From Planctomycetota bacterium (GTDB lineage: Bacteria; Planctomycetota; UBA1135; UBA2386): DNA of 59,733 nt. The notes under the pieces are model-generated. The model did not search any database. It was not told the DNA's origin and saw only the letters and a program-made list of their open reading frames with translations. Made by a program: the position numbers and the translations under genes. Below, piece after piece: positions 18,704-27,454 of this stretch; position 1 is the stretch's first letter, and each line of letters starts with the position of its first letter. The stretch is from positions 33,135 to 92,867 of the forward strand of contig JAPYTD010000010.1 in the NCBI GenBank assembly GCA_029936315.1. The letters are read 5' to 3'.

Positions 18704-19777
18704 TTACTGGGTCAGCATCACGCCGGAGTTACTCAGCGAAACACTCAGCGGTGTGGTATCGAGAACGGCGGCCTGCACGTTGATCAAGTAACCGGGGAAG
18801 CCGGTCGGCACCGTGAAGTTTGTGCCGCCAACACCACCCGACGTGATGAAGGCGTCGCCCGAGATGATCACGCCGGCGAGCGGCAGGTAGACGGAGCAGT
18901 TGGCGAACAGCGGAGTGCCGATCGGATCGAGTGCGAGCGAGAAGAAGTTCACACCAAGACTCGGCGTCGGGGCATTGCTGTAGGTGATCGGCAGCACGTT
19001 GCCGCCGGTCGCCGTGCCCGTCACGCTGAGCTGGAACGTGCCGCTGCCGACTGGGCAGCCAACGCCGTAGGCACCGGTCTGTCCGGGGGCCAGGTAGGTG
19101 ATCTGCAGTTGCGGCCTGAGAGCGGCTGCTTCGTGCGTGTTGATCGCGCGTGCGGTGGAAGTCAGGACCTCAGGCGTTTTGAACAGCCAGCCGTGGTTGT
19201 TGGCCGGGTTGTCGAGCATGTCCTGCACGTCAGCAACGAGGCCGGGCAGTGGCGCCGTCAGGACCGCACCGAAGCCAGGCAGGCTAAACGTGAAGCTCGC
19301 TGTCGCAGCAAAGTCGCCGCCGGGGTTGGTCCAGAACTGGGAAGGGAAGTTGGTGTGCAGCCAAGTCACCGAACCGCTTGTGGCCGGGGCGCCATTGCCG
19401 CCGTTGCCAAGTGGACTGACGGTGCCTTCGCTCCAGTTTTGCAGCACGCGATGTGCGGTGGTGGCTTGCCCCAAGAACGCCGCCGACAGGTCGACCCACA
19501 TGTCGAGCTTTACTGCGAGGATGCGTGAGCCAGCTGGGAGCGCTGCGGCGAGGTCCCACTTGACCAGGGCGCGGCGAATCTCATGGTTGCCAGTGAATCC
19601 GACGCGTCCGACAAACATCTTCGTGCCGGCGCCGTTCGCGACGTTGCCTGATGCGCTTTCGTTGAGCGTCGCGTCCTTGCTGGCAACGAGGTTGAGCGTG
19701 GACTGGGCTGAGGTGCTTGAGATGCAGGCTGCGATGGCGGTCGCGGCGAGGCAGAGGTTTGCGAGGGGGAGGGTCAT
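18704..19777 (-). CDS. Secreted DNRLRE-domain protein, copy B
   Basis: 357 residues from the ATG at 19777 (MTLPLANLCLAATAIAACIS, signal ending near STSAQ). The open frame continues to 19942 but adds no signal. DNRLRE features: SKDATLNESASGNVANGAGT, RRALVKWDLAAALPAGSRIL, HRVLQNWSEG, LVADVQDMLDNPANNHGWLF, LQITYLAPG. Then YGVGCPVGSGTFQL begins the same C-terminal domain as copy A, ending SLSNSGVMLTQ. Identity to copy A is clear over the whole length but moderate, so the duplication is not recent. First gene of the pair. Confidence 0.82.
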   Translation of the reverse strand: MTLPLANLCLAATAIAACISSTSAQSTLNLVASKDATLNESASGNVANGAGTKMFVGRVGFTGNHEIRRALVKWDLAAALPAGSRILAVKLDMWVDLSAAFLGQATTAHRVLQNWSEGTVSPLGNGGNGAPATSGSVTWLHTNFPSQFWTNPGGDFAATASFTFSLPGFGAVLTAPLPGLVADVQDMLDNPANNHGWLFKTPEVLTSTARAINTHEAAALRPQLQITYLAPGQTGAYGVGCPVGSGTFQLSVTGTATGGNVLPITYSNAPTPSLGVNFFSLALDPIGTPLFANCSVYLPLAGVIISGDAFITSGGVGGTNFTVPTGFPGYLINVQAAVLDTTPLSVSLSNSGVMLTQ

Positions 19778-19901
19778 GGGTGCGTTGTTGGAAATCGGGC
19801 AGCGGCCCAATTTAACATGGAAGAGTAGCGAATGATTCGCCATGTGCGGGGGGCACCCGCACCTTCCATCCCATACCCAGATTCGCCCGACAGTTACGTG
19901 C

Positions 19902-21587
19902 CTACTTCTTCTTGCCGACGATGAATACTTGGCCGTTGCCAAGGTGGGCCAGCGAATTGAGCATTGTCTCGTTGGCTTCGCCGAGTCCCACGCAGTGGAT
20001 CGTAATACGGCGGAACGCGTTCATGCGTTGGATGTCACGTATCAGCCAGCAGTCGATTAGGCGTGGGGAGTGACCGGAGCCTGTGACCGTCGGAAATCCC
20101 GCATAGGGACCCGGGTAAATAAGGTGCGTCGTCCGTGGCGCCTTGATGCCGGCTTCGACGTCTTTGTATGTCTGGCCTTCGCCGTAGTCCTGATCCTTGA
20201 CCGCGAAGCCGTCCCAGGTGGGGGCACCGTCGGAGAGCAGGAAGATCGTGTCGCAGCCTTCGGTCAGCGACTTGGCGCCGACGTAGACGGGTTCTTCTGT
20301 TGGACCACGCTTGCCGAGGGAGAACGCAACACGCACCCCGGAGTGCAGGGACGTGTCGCCGCGTAGCGATAGTTTGCCGTCCTTGTTTTCCCTGGCTTCG
20401 ATCGAGTCGAGTTCGGCCATCACCTTCCTGATGTTGGACCTGGTGGCCTTGATCAGTCCCTTCGTCGAGTCGAGGGTGCCTGCACCTTTGCCGAACCAGA
20501 CCACGCTGATGTACTTGTCAGATGGCAAGCGCGACAACGAGATCTTCAGGTGTTCTCTCGCGAGGTCCCAGCGCGTGACGATTTCGCCCCACGGCAGGTC
20601 GCTCTCATCGAGACTCATGCTCTTCTTGCGCTTCTTCTTCTTGCTCGGCCCCGTGATCGGACCACCCTTTGGTCGCGCCGCTGGCGAGATCGGCTTGAGC
20701 ATCGAGTCGGACATATCGATCACGTAGCAGAAGCGCTCTCCTTCGGTCTCGATACCGAAGAAGCGCGGTGCCACCGATGTGGCGTAGTTCTTGGGCTTCT
20801 TGACTTCGCCGCGGTCGAGCAATTCGAGCCACGGTTCGGGGTTGATGAACTTGGCCGGCCCACCGAGAATCTCCTGAAGGTGTCGCGACATCTGCACTTT
20901 GGCGGTGTGGCTTAGCTTGACGTCGTCGCTGAGCAGGCTGATGTAGGCCTTCAGAGCTTCGCGATAGTCGTCGTCGTTGACGCGCCGCTTCTTTGCGTAG
21001 ATTGCGCCGGTCATCGCCCCGAGCAGCAGCATGCGATCCGCTGGCTTTCTCGGGAACTTGATGCAGTTGGCAATGATCGCCGACTTCATGTTGCCGTTGG
21101 CGGATGCGCCCAGCGCGGCGATCGCAGCGGCACGCAAGTGCACCTTCTTGCTCTCGCGTGCGATCGCAAGCGCGTGTTCATCACCCTTCTGATCGATCTC
21201 ATTCGTCAGCGTGCGAACCCACAGCCAGGTGTCGACCGGCTTATTGTTCTTCTTTCGAAGCGCGCCGATCGAATCCGTGTAATTCTCGGTCCGGAAGTTC
21301 CGGCTGAGCAACTCCGCGATCGTGTAGCGCGTGTAGTCCTTGTAATTCTTGGTCTTGGCGTAGTCGGTTTGCAGAATCGTCAGCGCTCTGGGATCCCGCG
21401 TATTGGCCAACCTGACGCGGCCTTGGGTGTGAAATCGGAACGGGATTCGCTCGATGCATTCCTGGTAACGCGCCAAGGCGCCTTCGAAGCCGGGCTCTAC
21501 CTGCGGCCTCTGGGCATTGACAACATTGGCCAGCGACAGAACGAGGGCGAGAATCAGAGGAACGCGATAGTTTCGGACTCGATTCAT
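19902..21587 (-). CDS. Secreted VWA-domain protein with alpha-solenoid N-terminal half
   Basis: 561 residues from the ATG at 21587 (MNRVRNYRVPLILALVLSLA, signal ending near NVVNAQ). Residues about 30-270 are helical with HEAT-like character (RAAAIAALGASANGNMKSA). Then FFGIETEGERFCYVIDMSDS opens a VWA domain with a MIDAS DxSxS motif (DMSDS), a distal Thr in LRGDTSLHSGV, and the Asp in LLSDGAPTWDG. A Lys-rich loop (PSKKKKRKKSMS) interrupts the domain after the MIDAS. The protein ends in KKK. Probable extracytoplasmic metal-dependent binding protein, partner unknown. The 270 bp upstream hold no other gene. Confidence 0.8.
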   Translation of the reverse strand: MNRVRNYRVPLILALVLSLANVVNAQRPQVEPGFEGALARYQECIERIPFRFHTQGRVRLANTRDPRALTILQTDYAKTKNYKDYTRYTIAELLSRNFRTENYTDSIGALRKKNNKPVDTWLWVRTLTNEIDQKGDEHALAIARESKKVHLRAAAIAALGASANGNMKSAIIANCIKFPRKPADRMLLLGAMTGAIYAKKRRVNDDDYREALKAYISLLSDDVKLSHTAKVQMSRHLQEILGGPAKFINPEPWLELLDRGEVKKPKNYATSVAPRFFGIETEGERFCYVIDMSDSMLKPISPAARPKGGPITGPSKKKKRKKSMSLDESDLPWGEIVTRWDLAREHLKISLSRLPSDKYISVVWFGKGAGTLDSTKGLIKATRSNIRKVMAELDSIEARENKDGKLSLRGDTSLHSGVRVAFSLGKRGPTEEPVYVGAKSLTEGCDTIFLLSDGAPTWDGFAVKDQDYGEGQTYKDVEAGIKAPRTTHLIYPGPYAGFPTVTGSGHSPRLIDCWLIRDIQRMNAFRRITIHCVGLGEANETMLNSLAHLGNGQVFIVGKKK

Positions 21588-21857
21588 AGTGGTCGGGAGA
21601 GGGCAGGCGACCGGGGCAAAACGGGTGCCCAACTTAGTGGTAATGGGCGTGCCTGAGTAGTTCCAAGCAGCGCTCAAGTCACCGTCACTTGCGGGGGACG
21701 ACGCGATTGGGAGTGTAGCTACCATGCCGGATCTATCGGTCCAGGAAGCGGCCGAGACGAAGCTGTTGCGTCGTAAATCGCCACCGCATGGGCGAGATAG
21801 GGCGGTCGCGCCCGGGTTAGAGTGATCACCAACCCGCACCTTTGACAGGAAACACCG

Positions 21858-22208
21858 ATGAGAGTCGCAGCACTGATGATGGGCATCGCCATCGCCGCCA
21901 TTGTTCAAGCCCAGACCAGCCGGGTAGTTACTGCGAGCAATCCGGCCAACTTGCAAGACACCATCGACCTGGCGAGCGCGGGCGATGAGGTGGCTGTTCT
22001 GCCGGGTAGCTATCCGTCGATGTCGCTGACCAAGGGGCTGACAATTCGCGCCCAACAACCGGGTACGGTGTTCCTGCAGACGATCTACGCGTTCGAACGC
22101 GACCGCGAGACGCTGGTCAACTGGGCCGACCAGAAGGGTGAGGCTGGCGTGGCCAAGTATTGGCAGGACAAGAACGCCGCGAGCATCGATGGCTTGTCAG
22201 GCATCTGA
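21858..22208 (+). pseudogene. Truncated secreted beta-helix ORF with a foreign C-terminus
   Basis: 116 residues with a good Shine-Dalgarno (AGGAAA) before the ATG. Signal peptide MRVAALMMGIAIAAIVQAQ, then the opening of a right-handed beta-helix protein (NLQDTIDLASAGDEVAVLPG, KGLTIRAQQPGTVFL). Such proteins normally run for several hundred residues. Here the pattern stops near residue 73 and is replaced by an unrelated polar stretch (FERDRETLVNWADQKGEAGV, SIDGLSGI) that looks like the end of a cytoplasmic enzyme I cannot name. The most likely reading is a deletion fusion of two genes. The signal and start are intact, so a small exported product is possible. Confidence 0.5.
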
Positions 22209-22214
22209 TCGCAG

Positions 22215-22961
22215 CTACTTCGTGTTGCGCGAGGCGCGTTGCCGGTCGAGCCAGCGATAGAGATCATTCGATTGATAGGCAGCTTGCCACGAGAAGTGCC
22301 CGATGTGTGCCAGGCTCGTGAAGCGAATCTTGGTGCCGCCGGCGGCTTTGATGGCTTCGACCATGTCGACCGAGCGTTGGTGAGGAACGGCTTTGTCTTC
22401 GGTGCCGTGCCATGCCCAGATGGGCATGCTCGCGAGCGTGGCACCGTCCTTGGGATCGCCGCTGCCGCAGATTGGAGCGGCCGCAGCAAACATCGCCGGG
22501 TGATCCGCTGCCAGCCGCCACGTGCCATAGCCGCCCATGCTGAGACCCGTCAGGTAGATGCGGTCGGTGTCGACGTTGTAGTTCTCGGTGATGTGCGCGA
22601 GCAGTTCGAGCAAGCGCTTCTGTTGGTCTGCCTTCGACCAAAACGAGGTGCGCGGGCACTGCGGGGACACGACCAGGTACTTCATCTGTTCGCCAGCAGC
22701 CAATCGACGCGGTGGGCCCCACTTGGCGACGATGCTGAGTGGTCCGTTGCTCTCGCCGCGGCCGTGCAAGAACAGCATCATTGGCACCTTCGCTCTGTTC
22801 TCGGCGTACCCCTTCGGTTGGTACAGTAGGTACGGAATGCTGCCACCGTCGGACGTTGCTAGCGACTGTTCGACTTGTTTGCCGGGGGCTGGTTCTTGGG
22901 CGGCGAGGTTTGTTGCCATGGCAAGGGATCCTGCGAGTGACGCAACGAGGATGGCGCGCAT
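22215..22961 (-). CDS. Secreted alpha/beta-hydrolase esterase (prolyl-oligopeptidase-like fold)
   Basis: 248 residues with signal peptide (MRAILVASLAGSLAMATNLA, ending near AQ). PMMLFLHGRGESNG holds the oxyanion HG motif. YLTGLSMGGYGTW is the nucleophile elbow (GLSMGG). The acid is probably in WAWHGTEDKAVP, and the catalytic His is in AHIGHFSW. This arrangement is typical of small secreted phospholipase/carboxylesterase or feruloyl-esterase-like planctomycete enzymes. The starts of this gene and the divergent permease are 18 bp apart, so their promoters must overlap. Confidence 0.87.
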   Translation of the reverse strand: MRAILVASLAGSLAMATNLAAQEPAPGKQVEQSLATSDGGSIPYLLYQPKGYAENRAKVPMMLFLHGRGESNGPLSIVAKWGPPRRLAAGEQMKYLVVSPQCPRTSFWSKADQQKRLLELLAHITENYNVDTDRIYLTGLSMGGYGTWRLAADHPAMFAAAAPICGSGDPKDGATLASMPIWAWHGTEDKAVPHQRSVDMVEAIKAAGGTKIRFTSLAHIGHFSWQAAYQSNDLYRWLDRQRASRNTK

Positions 22962-22979
22962 GGGCCTAGAGTAACGCCA

Positions 22980-24344
22980 GTGACTGAGTCCACGCCCAAC
23001 TCATTGCGTCGCGAACTGGGCACGATCGAGTCCTATGCGATCCTGATTGGCATCCTGGTCGGCGCCGGGATCTTCGCGGTGACTTCGGACGCCAGCGCCA
23101 TGACGGGGCCGAGCGTCGTGCTCGGCTACATCGTGCTGGCACCGGTCGTGATGGCGACCGCCGTTGCGTATTTGGTGTTCTTGACGACGTCCCTTGGCTT
23201 GCAGCCGGGCGGCGAAGTCCTGCATATTGAACGAACCTTCCAGAATCGCACTCTGACGTTTGTTAGCGCGTGGTTGAAGTGCGTGTCCTACATCGGCGCA
23301 GCCGCCTACCTGGCGAACGCGCTGGCACTAAACCTCGCGAAGTTGTTTGGCGTCAAGCTCGATTCCTTACCACAAACGATGCTGGCCGTTTCGACGGTCG
23401 CGTTCTTCTGGTTCGTGCATACCCGCAGTGTGCTGTGGTTTGGGCGGCTGCAAGTCGCGATGTGCAGTGTGTTGGCCGTTGCCCTGGTCGTGTTGATTGT
23501 GCCGGGGTTGTTCGCCGTCGAGTTTGCCAACCTGCAACCGTTCTTCACCGGTGGCGTCGGTGGCTTCGCCACTTCGTTGCCCTTGTTGTTCTTTGCCTAC
23601 GCCGGCTTCGAGTCGTTGGCACACAGCGCTGGAGAAGTCCGCGACAGCCAGCAACGTCTGCCACGGGTGTTCGTGCGCGGCATTCTGCTGACGACGTTGA
23701 TCTTCGTGTTGATGTCGATCGTCGCGTTTGGCGTGCTGCCCGAAGGCGCCGTTTCTGCTACGCGTGTGCCAATGAGTGAGGCGGCTGCGGTCTACCTGCC
23801 GGTCGGTGCACGAGAACTTGTGACGATCGGGGCGATCATGGCGATCGCCACGTCTCTCAACGCAACGCTCGTCGTACCGGCTCGGTTGGCGTACTCGATG
23901 GCCCAGGTCGGGCAGTTGCCGCGTGCTTTGAGTCAACTCCACCCGGAACGCCAAACGCCGGATCTTGGCGTGATGATCACTGCGGTGCTGACTATCGTGC
24001 TGATTCTGTCTGGGCAAATGCGCATGGCGTTGGCGATCGCTACTTCAGCACTGATGGCTCTCTATGCGATCCACAGCCTGGCCTTGTTGGCGTTGCCGCG
24101 ACGCAACCCGGCGCTGTTTGCCGAGGTCACATCACGCATCCCGCGGTCGATGCAGGTCCTGGCCGCATGGGCATCGGTGCTCCTGCTGTTGGCAGTGCTT
24201 GCGATCCAGTTTGGTGGCGATGTCATCCGTCGCTACGAGAACTTCAATTTGGCGAAGCTGACCCCGTTTGAGTTGCTGCTGCTGTGGATTGCGGTCGGTT
24301 TGGTGTTGTCGCGATCTTCGCGTCGTTCGTCGGCAAGCTCCTAG
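22980..24344 (+). CDS. APC-superfamily amino-acid permease
   Basis: 454 residues, GTG start, about twelve transmembrane helices. ESYAILIGILVGAGIFAVTS is the TM1 unwound-helix motif (GxGIF) of APC transporters. LFFAYAGFESLAHSAGEV in the TM6 region is likewise typical. MATSLNATLVVPARLAYSMA matches the cytoplasmic loop and TM8 region. A secondary transporter in the inner membrane, probably importing amino acids or amines. Its stop is 22 bp before the oxygenase start on the same strand, suggesting one transcript. Confidence 0.88.
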   Translation: MTESTPNSLRRELGTIESYAILIGILVGAGIFAVTSDASAMTGPSVVLGYIVLAPVVMATAVAYLVFLTTSLGLQPGGEVLHIERTFQNRTLTFVSAWLKCVSYIGAAAYLANALALNLAKLFGVKLDSLPQTMLAVSTVAFFWFVHTRSVLWFGRLQVAMCSVLAVALVVLIVPGLFAVEFANLQPFFTGGVGGFATSLPLLFFAYAGFESLAHSAGEVRDSQQRLPRVFVRGILLTTLIFVLMSIVAFGVLPEGAVSATRVPMSEAAAVYLPVGARELVTIGAIMAIATSLNATLVVPARLAYSMAQVGQLPRALSQLHPERQTPDLGVMITAVLTIVLILSGQMRMALAIATSALMALYAIHSLALLALPRRNPALFAEVTSRIPRSMQVLAAWASVLLLLAVLAIQFGGDVIRRYENFNLAKLTPFELLLLWIAVGLVLSRSSRRSSASS

Positions 24345-24366
24345 CGACCAGTATGCTCATTCACTC

Positions 24367-25452
24367 ATGACCGGCGATTCGAAAGACGACAAACGGCAGC
24401 GCGGCGTTCTGGCGTCGAGCGCCGAGTTCACCCACTACGACCAGGTCAACAAGCCGGACTACCACCTCGCTGAGTCGGCGGACGGTGCCGATGTCTTTGA
24501 CGAGGACTTTGAGTTTTCGACGTGTGACCTCGGTCGCTTCTTGCACGGTGACGCTGGCGACAAGCGCAAGTTCGCTGACGAGCTTGGCGAAGCGATGCGC
24601 GACATCGGCTTCGCGATTCTCGAAGGCCACGGCGTTGATCCTGAGTTGTTCACGCAGGCCGAAGGCTGGGTTGAGGAGTTCTTCACGACGACCGAGCTCG
24701 CCGACAAGATGCGCTTCCGCGCGGCGCGTCACGGCGCGGTCAGCGAAGGCTATTTTCCGATCGAAGAGACCAGCGACATCCATCCAGACCAAGTCGAAGG
24801 ATGGGTGTTCGGCCGTCGCGCGTTCGATTTACCTGGCAGCGAGCAGCCGTTCGATGCAGCGGCACTGTGGCCGCGCCCTGAGTTCGAACCCAAGTTCCGG
24901 CAGTTGGTCAAGGCGGAGGCCGAGCTGATCTTGCCGATCATGCGCAGCATCCTGATGGGCCTCGGTCTCGATCCCAAGTTGTTCGACAAACGGCTGCACA
25001 ACGCGAACCTTGCTGCGCGCCTCAACTACTATCCGCCGCTCGACCAAGGTGCGCCTGCTGGTGCGAGCCGCCTACTCGGCCACGAAGACATCGATCTATT
25101 CACCCTGCTGCCCGCGCCACGCATCGAGGGTCTGCAAGCACTGAAACGCGACGGCCGTTGGGCACGCCTCTCCCCGCCGGCCGACACAATCATCCTCAAC
25201 ACCGGCGATTACCTGCAGCGCTTGTCCAACGACATCTTGCCATCGACGACCCATCGAGTAGGTCGTCCCCGCGATGCCTCGTTGAGCCACAAGGCCCGCG
25301 TCAGCTTCCCGCTCGCAGCCTACCTTCGCCCGGACGAACTGTTGGAAGTGCTCCCGGGAACCGGCACCCCGAAGTACGAACCGATCAAAGTGATCACGTT
25401 TCACACGCGCACGACGGCCAAGTTCTACGGCGACGACTACGCCGTCGAATAG
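24367..25452 (+). CDS. 2-oxoglutarate/Fe(II)-dependent oxygenase, isopenicillin-N-synthase family
   Basis: 361 residues from the ATG at 24367; the frame opens earlier inside the permease gene. The N-terminal DIOX_N region (FADELGEAMRDIGFAILEGH) is followed by a double-stranded beta-helix core. The Fe-binding HxD is in LLGHEDIDLFTLL, the distal His in LPSTTHRVG, and the 2OG-binding Arg in ARVSFPLAAYL. All catalytic ligands are present. Soluble and cytoplasmic. Substrate unknown; the neighbouring permease hints at an imported small molecule, but that is a guess. Confidence 0.87.
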   Translation: MTGDSKDDKRQRGVLASSAEFTHYDQVNKPDYHLAESADGADVFDEDFEFSTCDLGRFLHGDAGDKRKFADELGEAMRDIGFAILEGHGVDPELFTQAEGWVEEFFTTTELADKMRFRAARHGAVSEGYFPIEETSDIHPDQVEGWVFGRRAFDLPGSEQPFDAAALWPRPEFEPKFRQLVKAEAELILPIMRSILMGLGLDPKLFDKRLHNANLAARLNYYPPLDQGAPAGASRLLGHEDIDLFTLLPAPRIEGLQALKRDGRWARLSPPADTIILNTGDYLQRLSNDILPSTTHRVGRPRDASLSHKARVSFPLAAYLRPDELLEVLPGTGTPKYEPIKVITFHTRTTAKFYGDDYAVE

Positions 25453-25530
25453 CGATCCTTCTGCGTAACGATGCCCAACAGAATCCTGAACGACCATGTA
25501 AGGACTCGCGCCGCGCTGGATCAGTAGGGC

Positions 25531-25917
25531 ATGAACCCGATTGCCAGAATGCTGGGCCCGTTCGCCGCCATCGCGATGGCCATACCAGCCGTCATGCTCG
25601 CCGATCGCGCCCAAGATCCGAGCGTCACAGTTGCCAAGCCCCGCGTCGTGCGGTGGTCGCACGGCGACTCAGCGATCCGACTGCTACCCGCTGCCAAGGG
25701 CTTCTGCTACGTCTCCGGAATGGGCGGCAACTTCGAAGGCGGCGGCGAAAGCGTGCGCATTTGGGTCGACGACGGAACGTGGTGGGTCGGCGGCTACTCG
25801 TGCCAACCAAGCCTGTGGGTCGAAGTCACTTGCATCGAGTTTGTTAGTGCGGTGCCAGGACAACAAACAACATCTTCGCGCTGCAGTGGTCCCACCGGGC
25901 ATTTGCCGCGGCGATGA
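25531..25917 (+). CDS. Small secreted protein, hypothetical
   Basis: 128 residues. An N-terminal hydrophobic signal (PFAAIAMAIPAVMLAD) precedes a compact Gly/Trp-rich region: GFCYVSGMGGNFEGGGESVR, then IWVDDGTWWVGGYS and a Cys-containing strand. The last 25 residues after EFVSAVPG look unlike the rest and may reflect a frameshift near the 3' end. I do not recognise the family with confidence. It is followed by a hairpin before the convergent CotH gene. Confidence 0.55.
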   Translation: MNPIARMLGPFAAIAMAIPAVMLADRAQDPSVTVAKPRVVRWSHGDSAIRLLPAAKGFCYVSGMGGNFEGGGESVRIWVDDGTWWVGGYSCQPSLWVEVTCIEFVSAVPGQQTTSSRCSGPTGHLPRR

Positions 25918-25973
25918 TGGATGCGTTTAGAGAATCACGCTTGAGTCGGCGACGAGTTCCTCTGACTACAGAA

Positions 25974-25989
25974 CTATCCTCTTGGATAG
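25974..25989. terminator. Possible short hairpin between convergent genes
   Basis: CTATCC, TCTT, GGATAG: a perfect 6-bp stem with a 4-nt loop. It overlaps a (GATA)3 run at 25985-25996 in the 103-bp gap between the small secreted gene and the CotH gene. No T-run, so strength as a terminator is doubtful. Confidence 0.3.
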
Positions 25990-26020
25990 ATAGATATCAC
26001 CAGGGCTATCCCCGCCTGCT

Positions 26021-27211
26021 TCAGTGCTGCGTTAGGGCAGCAAGCAAGACCTCGCGCCGAGCTTGCAAGTTGGCGGCAAAGGCGGCTATCGCCTCTTTGC
26101 GATCCGCGGCTCCGGCGGGGTCGGCCGCATCAAGAGCGATCCGCAATTGGGTCAGCCGGGACTCGACCAGGCTTTGAGGTAGTCCCACAGTAAGCAGGCG
26201 ATGCAGCGTCTGGCGGTAGCGCCTGGCTAGAGGCTCGGTCTTCAACACTGCCTTCTCAAGGTCTATTTCTGAGGCCCACGTCAGTGCGTGCTCCAGGATC
26301 TTGTCCGGGTGAATTGGTGGCAGCATCAGGTCGTCGTAGTCCCATCCCATGACGCCGAAGCGGCCGACCTTTTGACCTGGCTCGCGACGTTCGTAGAGGA
26401 ACAGTTCGCCCGATGTGTCAGCGTTCTGCATCAGGCTGTTGCACGCCATCCACGCCGTCAAGCCATCTACATCGATCAGTGTCTCGATTGTCTGCGCGCG
26501 CTGTTCTGCATCGTCAAGCTCCATGGCGCTAGTCAGCTTTGCCATCGTTTCGTAGCCGTTGATGCCTTCTGCGGCCCACTTGAGGGAACTCTTCGTATTC
26601 TGGCAACGCAGGATCGCAACGACATCCGGGTAGGCGCGCCGAATGGCATTCTCATGGCGTTCGCACAGCAAGTAGATGCCTTCGTCATCGTTGTTCACGA
26701 AGAGGCGCACCAGTTGGTTGCGCGGCGGAAACAAGTCGAAGTCCGCCAGGCAGGAGTACGCGAAGCGCATCTCGAAGTGATGAGGATCGAAGCCGAGGTT
26801 GAGCAGGAACAGCCGGCGAAGCTTCTTTCCTGGTAGTACCGGCTGCTTGGCCAGCAACTTTAGGGTGTAGCTCTTTCGTGCGAATTGCTTGGTCGTGCGG
26901 CCTCGTGCGTGCAGTTGGCAGCTGGTCGGTGGCTCCTTGCCAAACTGCAGCGTGCCCGTCTCCCAGGTGTTGATGCTCTTGTCGTCAATCCCGCGCGATT
27001 GTCGGTACTGCGCGCGCACTTCCGGGGCTACCACGATTCGGATTGGGTCCGCGGCTACGTGCGTATGGCTGTCGGCGCCATCCGTCGCGCCGCAGGCACA
27101 GAGCAGCAATAGCCCAAAGCCAGCAAGCCGGCCGGGGGTCGAGCGATTGCCATAGGCCACCGCGTCGACGGCAGTTGCCAGCTTCGCAGTCGGTCTGGGG
27201 GCGGCGGTCAC
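26021..27211 (-). CDS. CotH-kinase family lipoprotein (short form)
   Basis: 396 residues. Near the N-terminus the hydrophobic stretch LAGFGLLLLCACGATDG reads as a lipoprotein signal, so the true start may be one of the codons after 27211. The CotH kinase-like fold includes LHARGRTTKQFARKSYTLKL with the conserved K-S-Y, LLNLGFDPHHFEMRFAYSCL, VRLFVNNDDEGIYLLCERHE and the acidic motif GVMGWDYDDLMLP (WDxD). CotH proteins phosphorylate protein serines in Bacillus spores. Here it would act outside the inner membrane. It differs from the long CotH pair at 49-55 kb by keeping both acidic residues of WDxD. Confidence 0.8.
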   Translation of the reverse strand: MTAAPRPTAKLATAVDAVAYGNRSTPGRLAGFGLLLLCACGATDGADSHTHVAADPIRIVVAPEVRAQYRQSRGIDDKSINTWETGTLQFGKEPPTSCQLHARGRTTKQFARKSYTLKLLAKQPVLPGKKLRRLFLLNLGFDPHHFEMRFAYSCLADFDLFPPRNQLVRLFVNNDDEGIYLLCERHENAIRRAYPDVVAILRCQNTKSSLKWAAEGINGYETMAKLTSAMELDDAEQRAQTIETLIDVDGLTAWMACNSLMQNADTSGELFLYERREPGQKVGRFGVMGWDYDDLMLPPIHPDKILEHALTWASEIDLEKAVLKTEPLARRYRQTLHRLLTVGLPQSLVESRLTQLRIALDAADPAGAADRKEAIAAFAANLQARREVLLAALTQH

Positions 27212-27352
27212 TCAGAGAGGGTATCTCGCATCTGCGCTTGTCGCCTATGGCGATCCTTGCTGAGTCGATCCCCTGAGATATGTAGGGTATGCAAATGGAT
27301 TGTCCGCGTGGCTTCACCGTAATCAGCTTCCTCAGCGTGTAGCTCGCCGAGG

Positions 27353-27445
27353 TCGTTCGAACGTGCCGACGACACCGACCGCTTGCGCGAGTACCTCGCG
27401 CGCTTCGAACTCAATTTCCCCACGGTGACGGCTCTTGGGAAGTAA
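27353..27445 (+). pseudogene. Possible C-terminal remnant of a thioredoxin-fold protein
   Basis: A short frame ERADDTDRLREYLARFELNF followed by PTVTALGK-stop ends ten bases before the next gene. It looks like part of a TlpA/AhpC-like domain (residue runs such as DxxRLxEYLxxFxLNFP). It has no start codon or remainder. Low confidence. Confidence 0.25.
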
Positions 27446-27454
27446 CGTGCCGGC

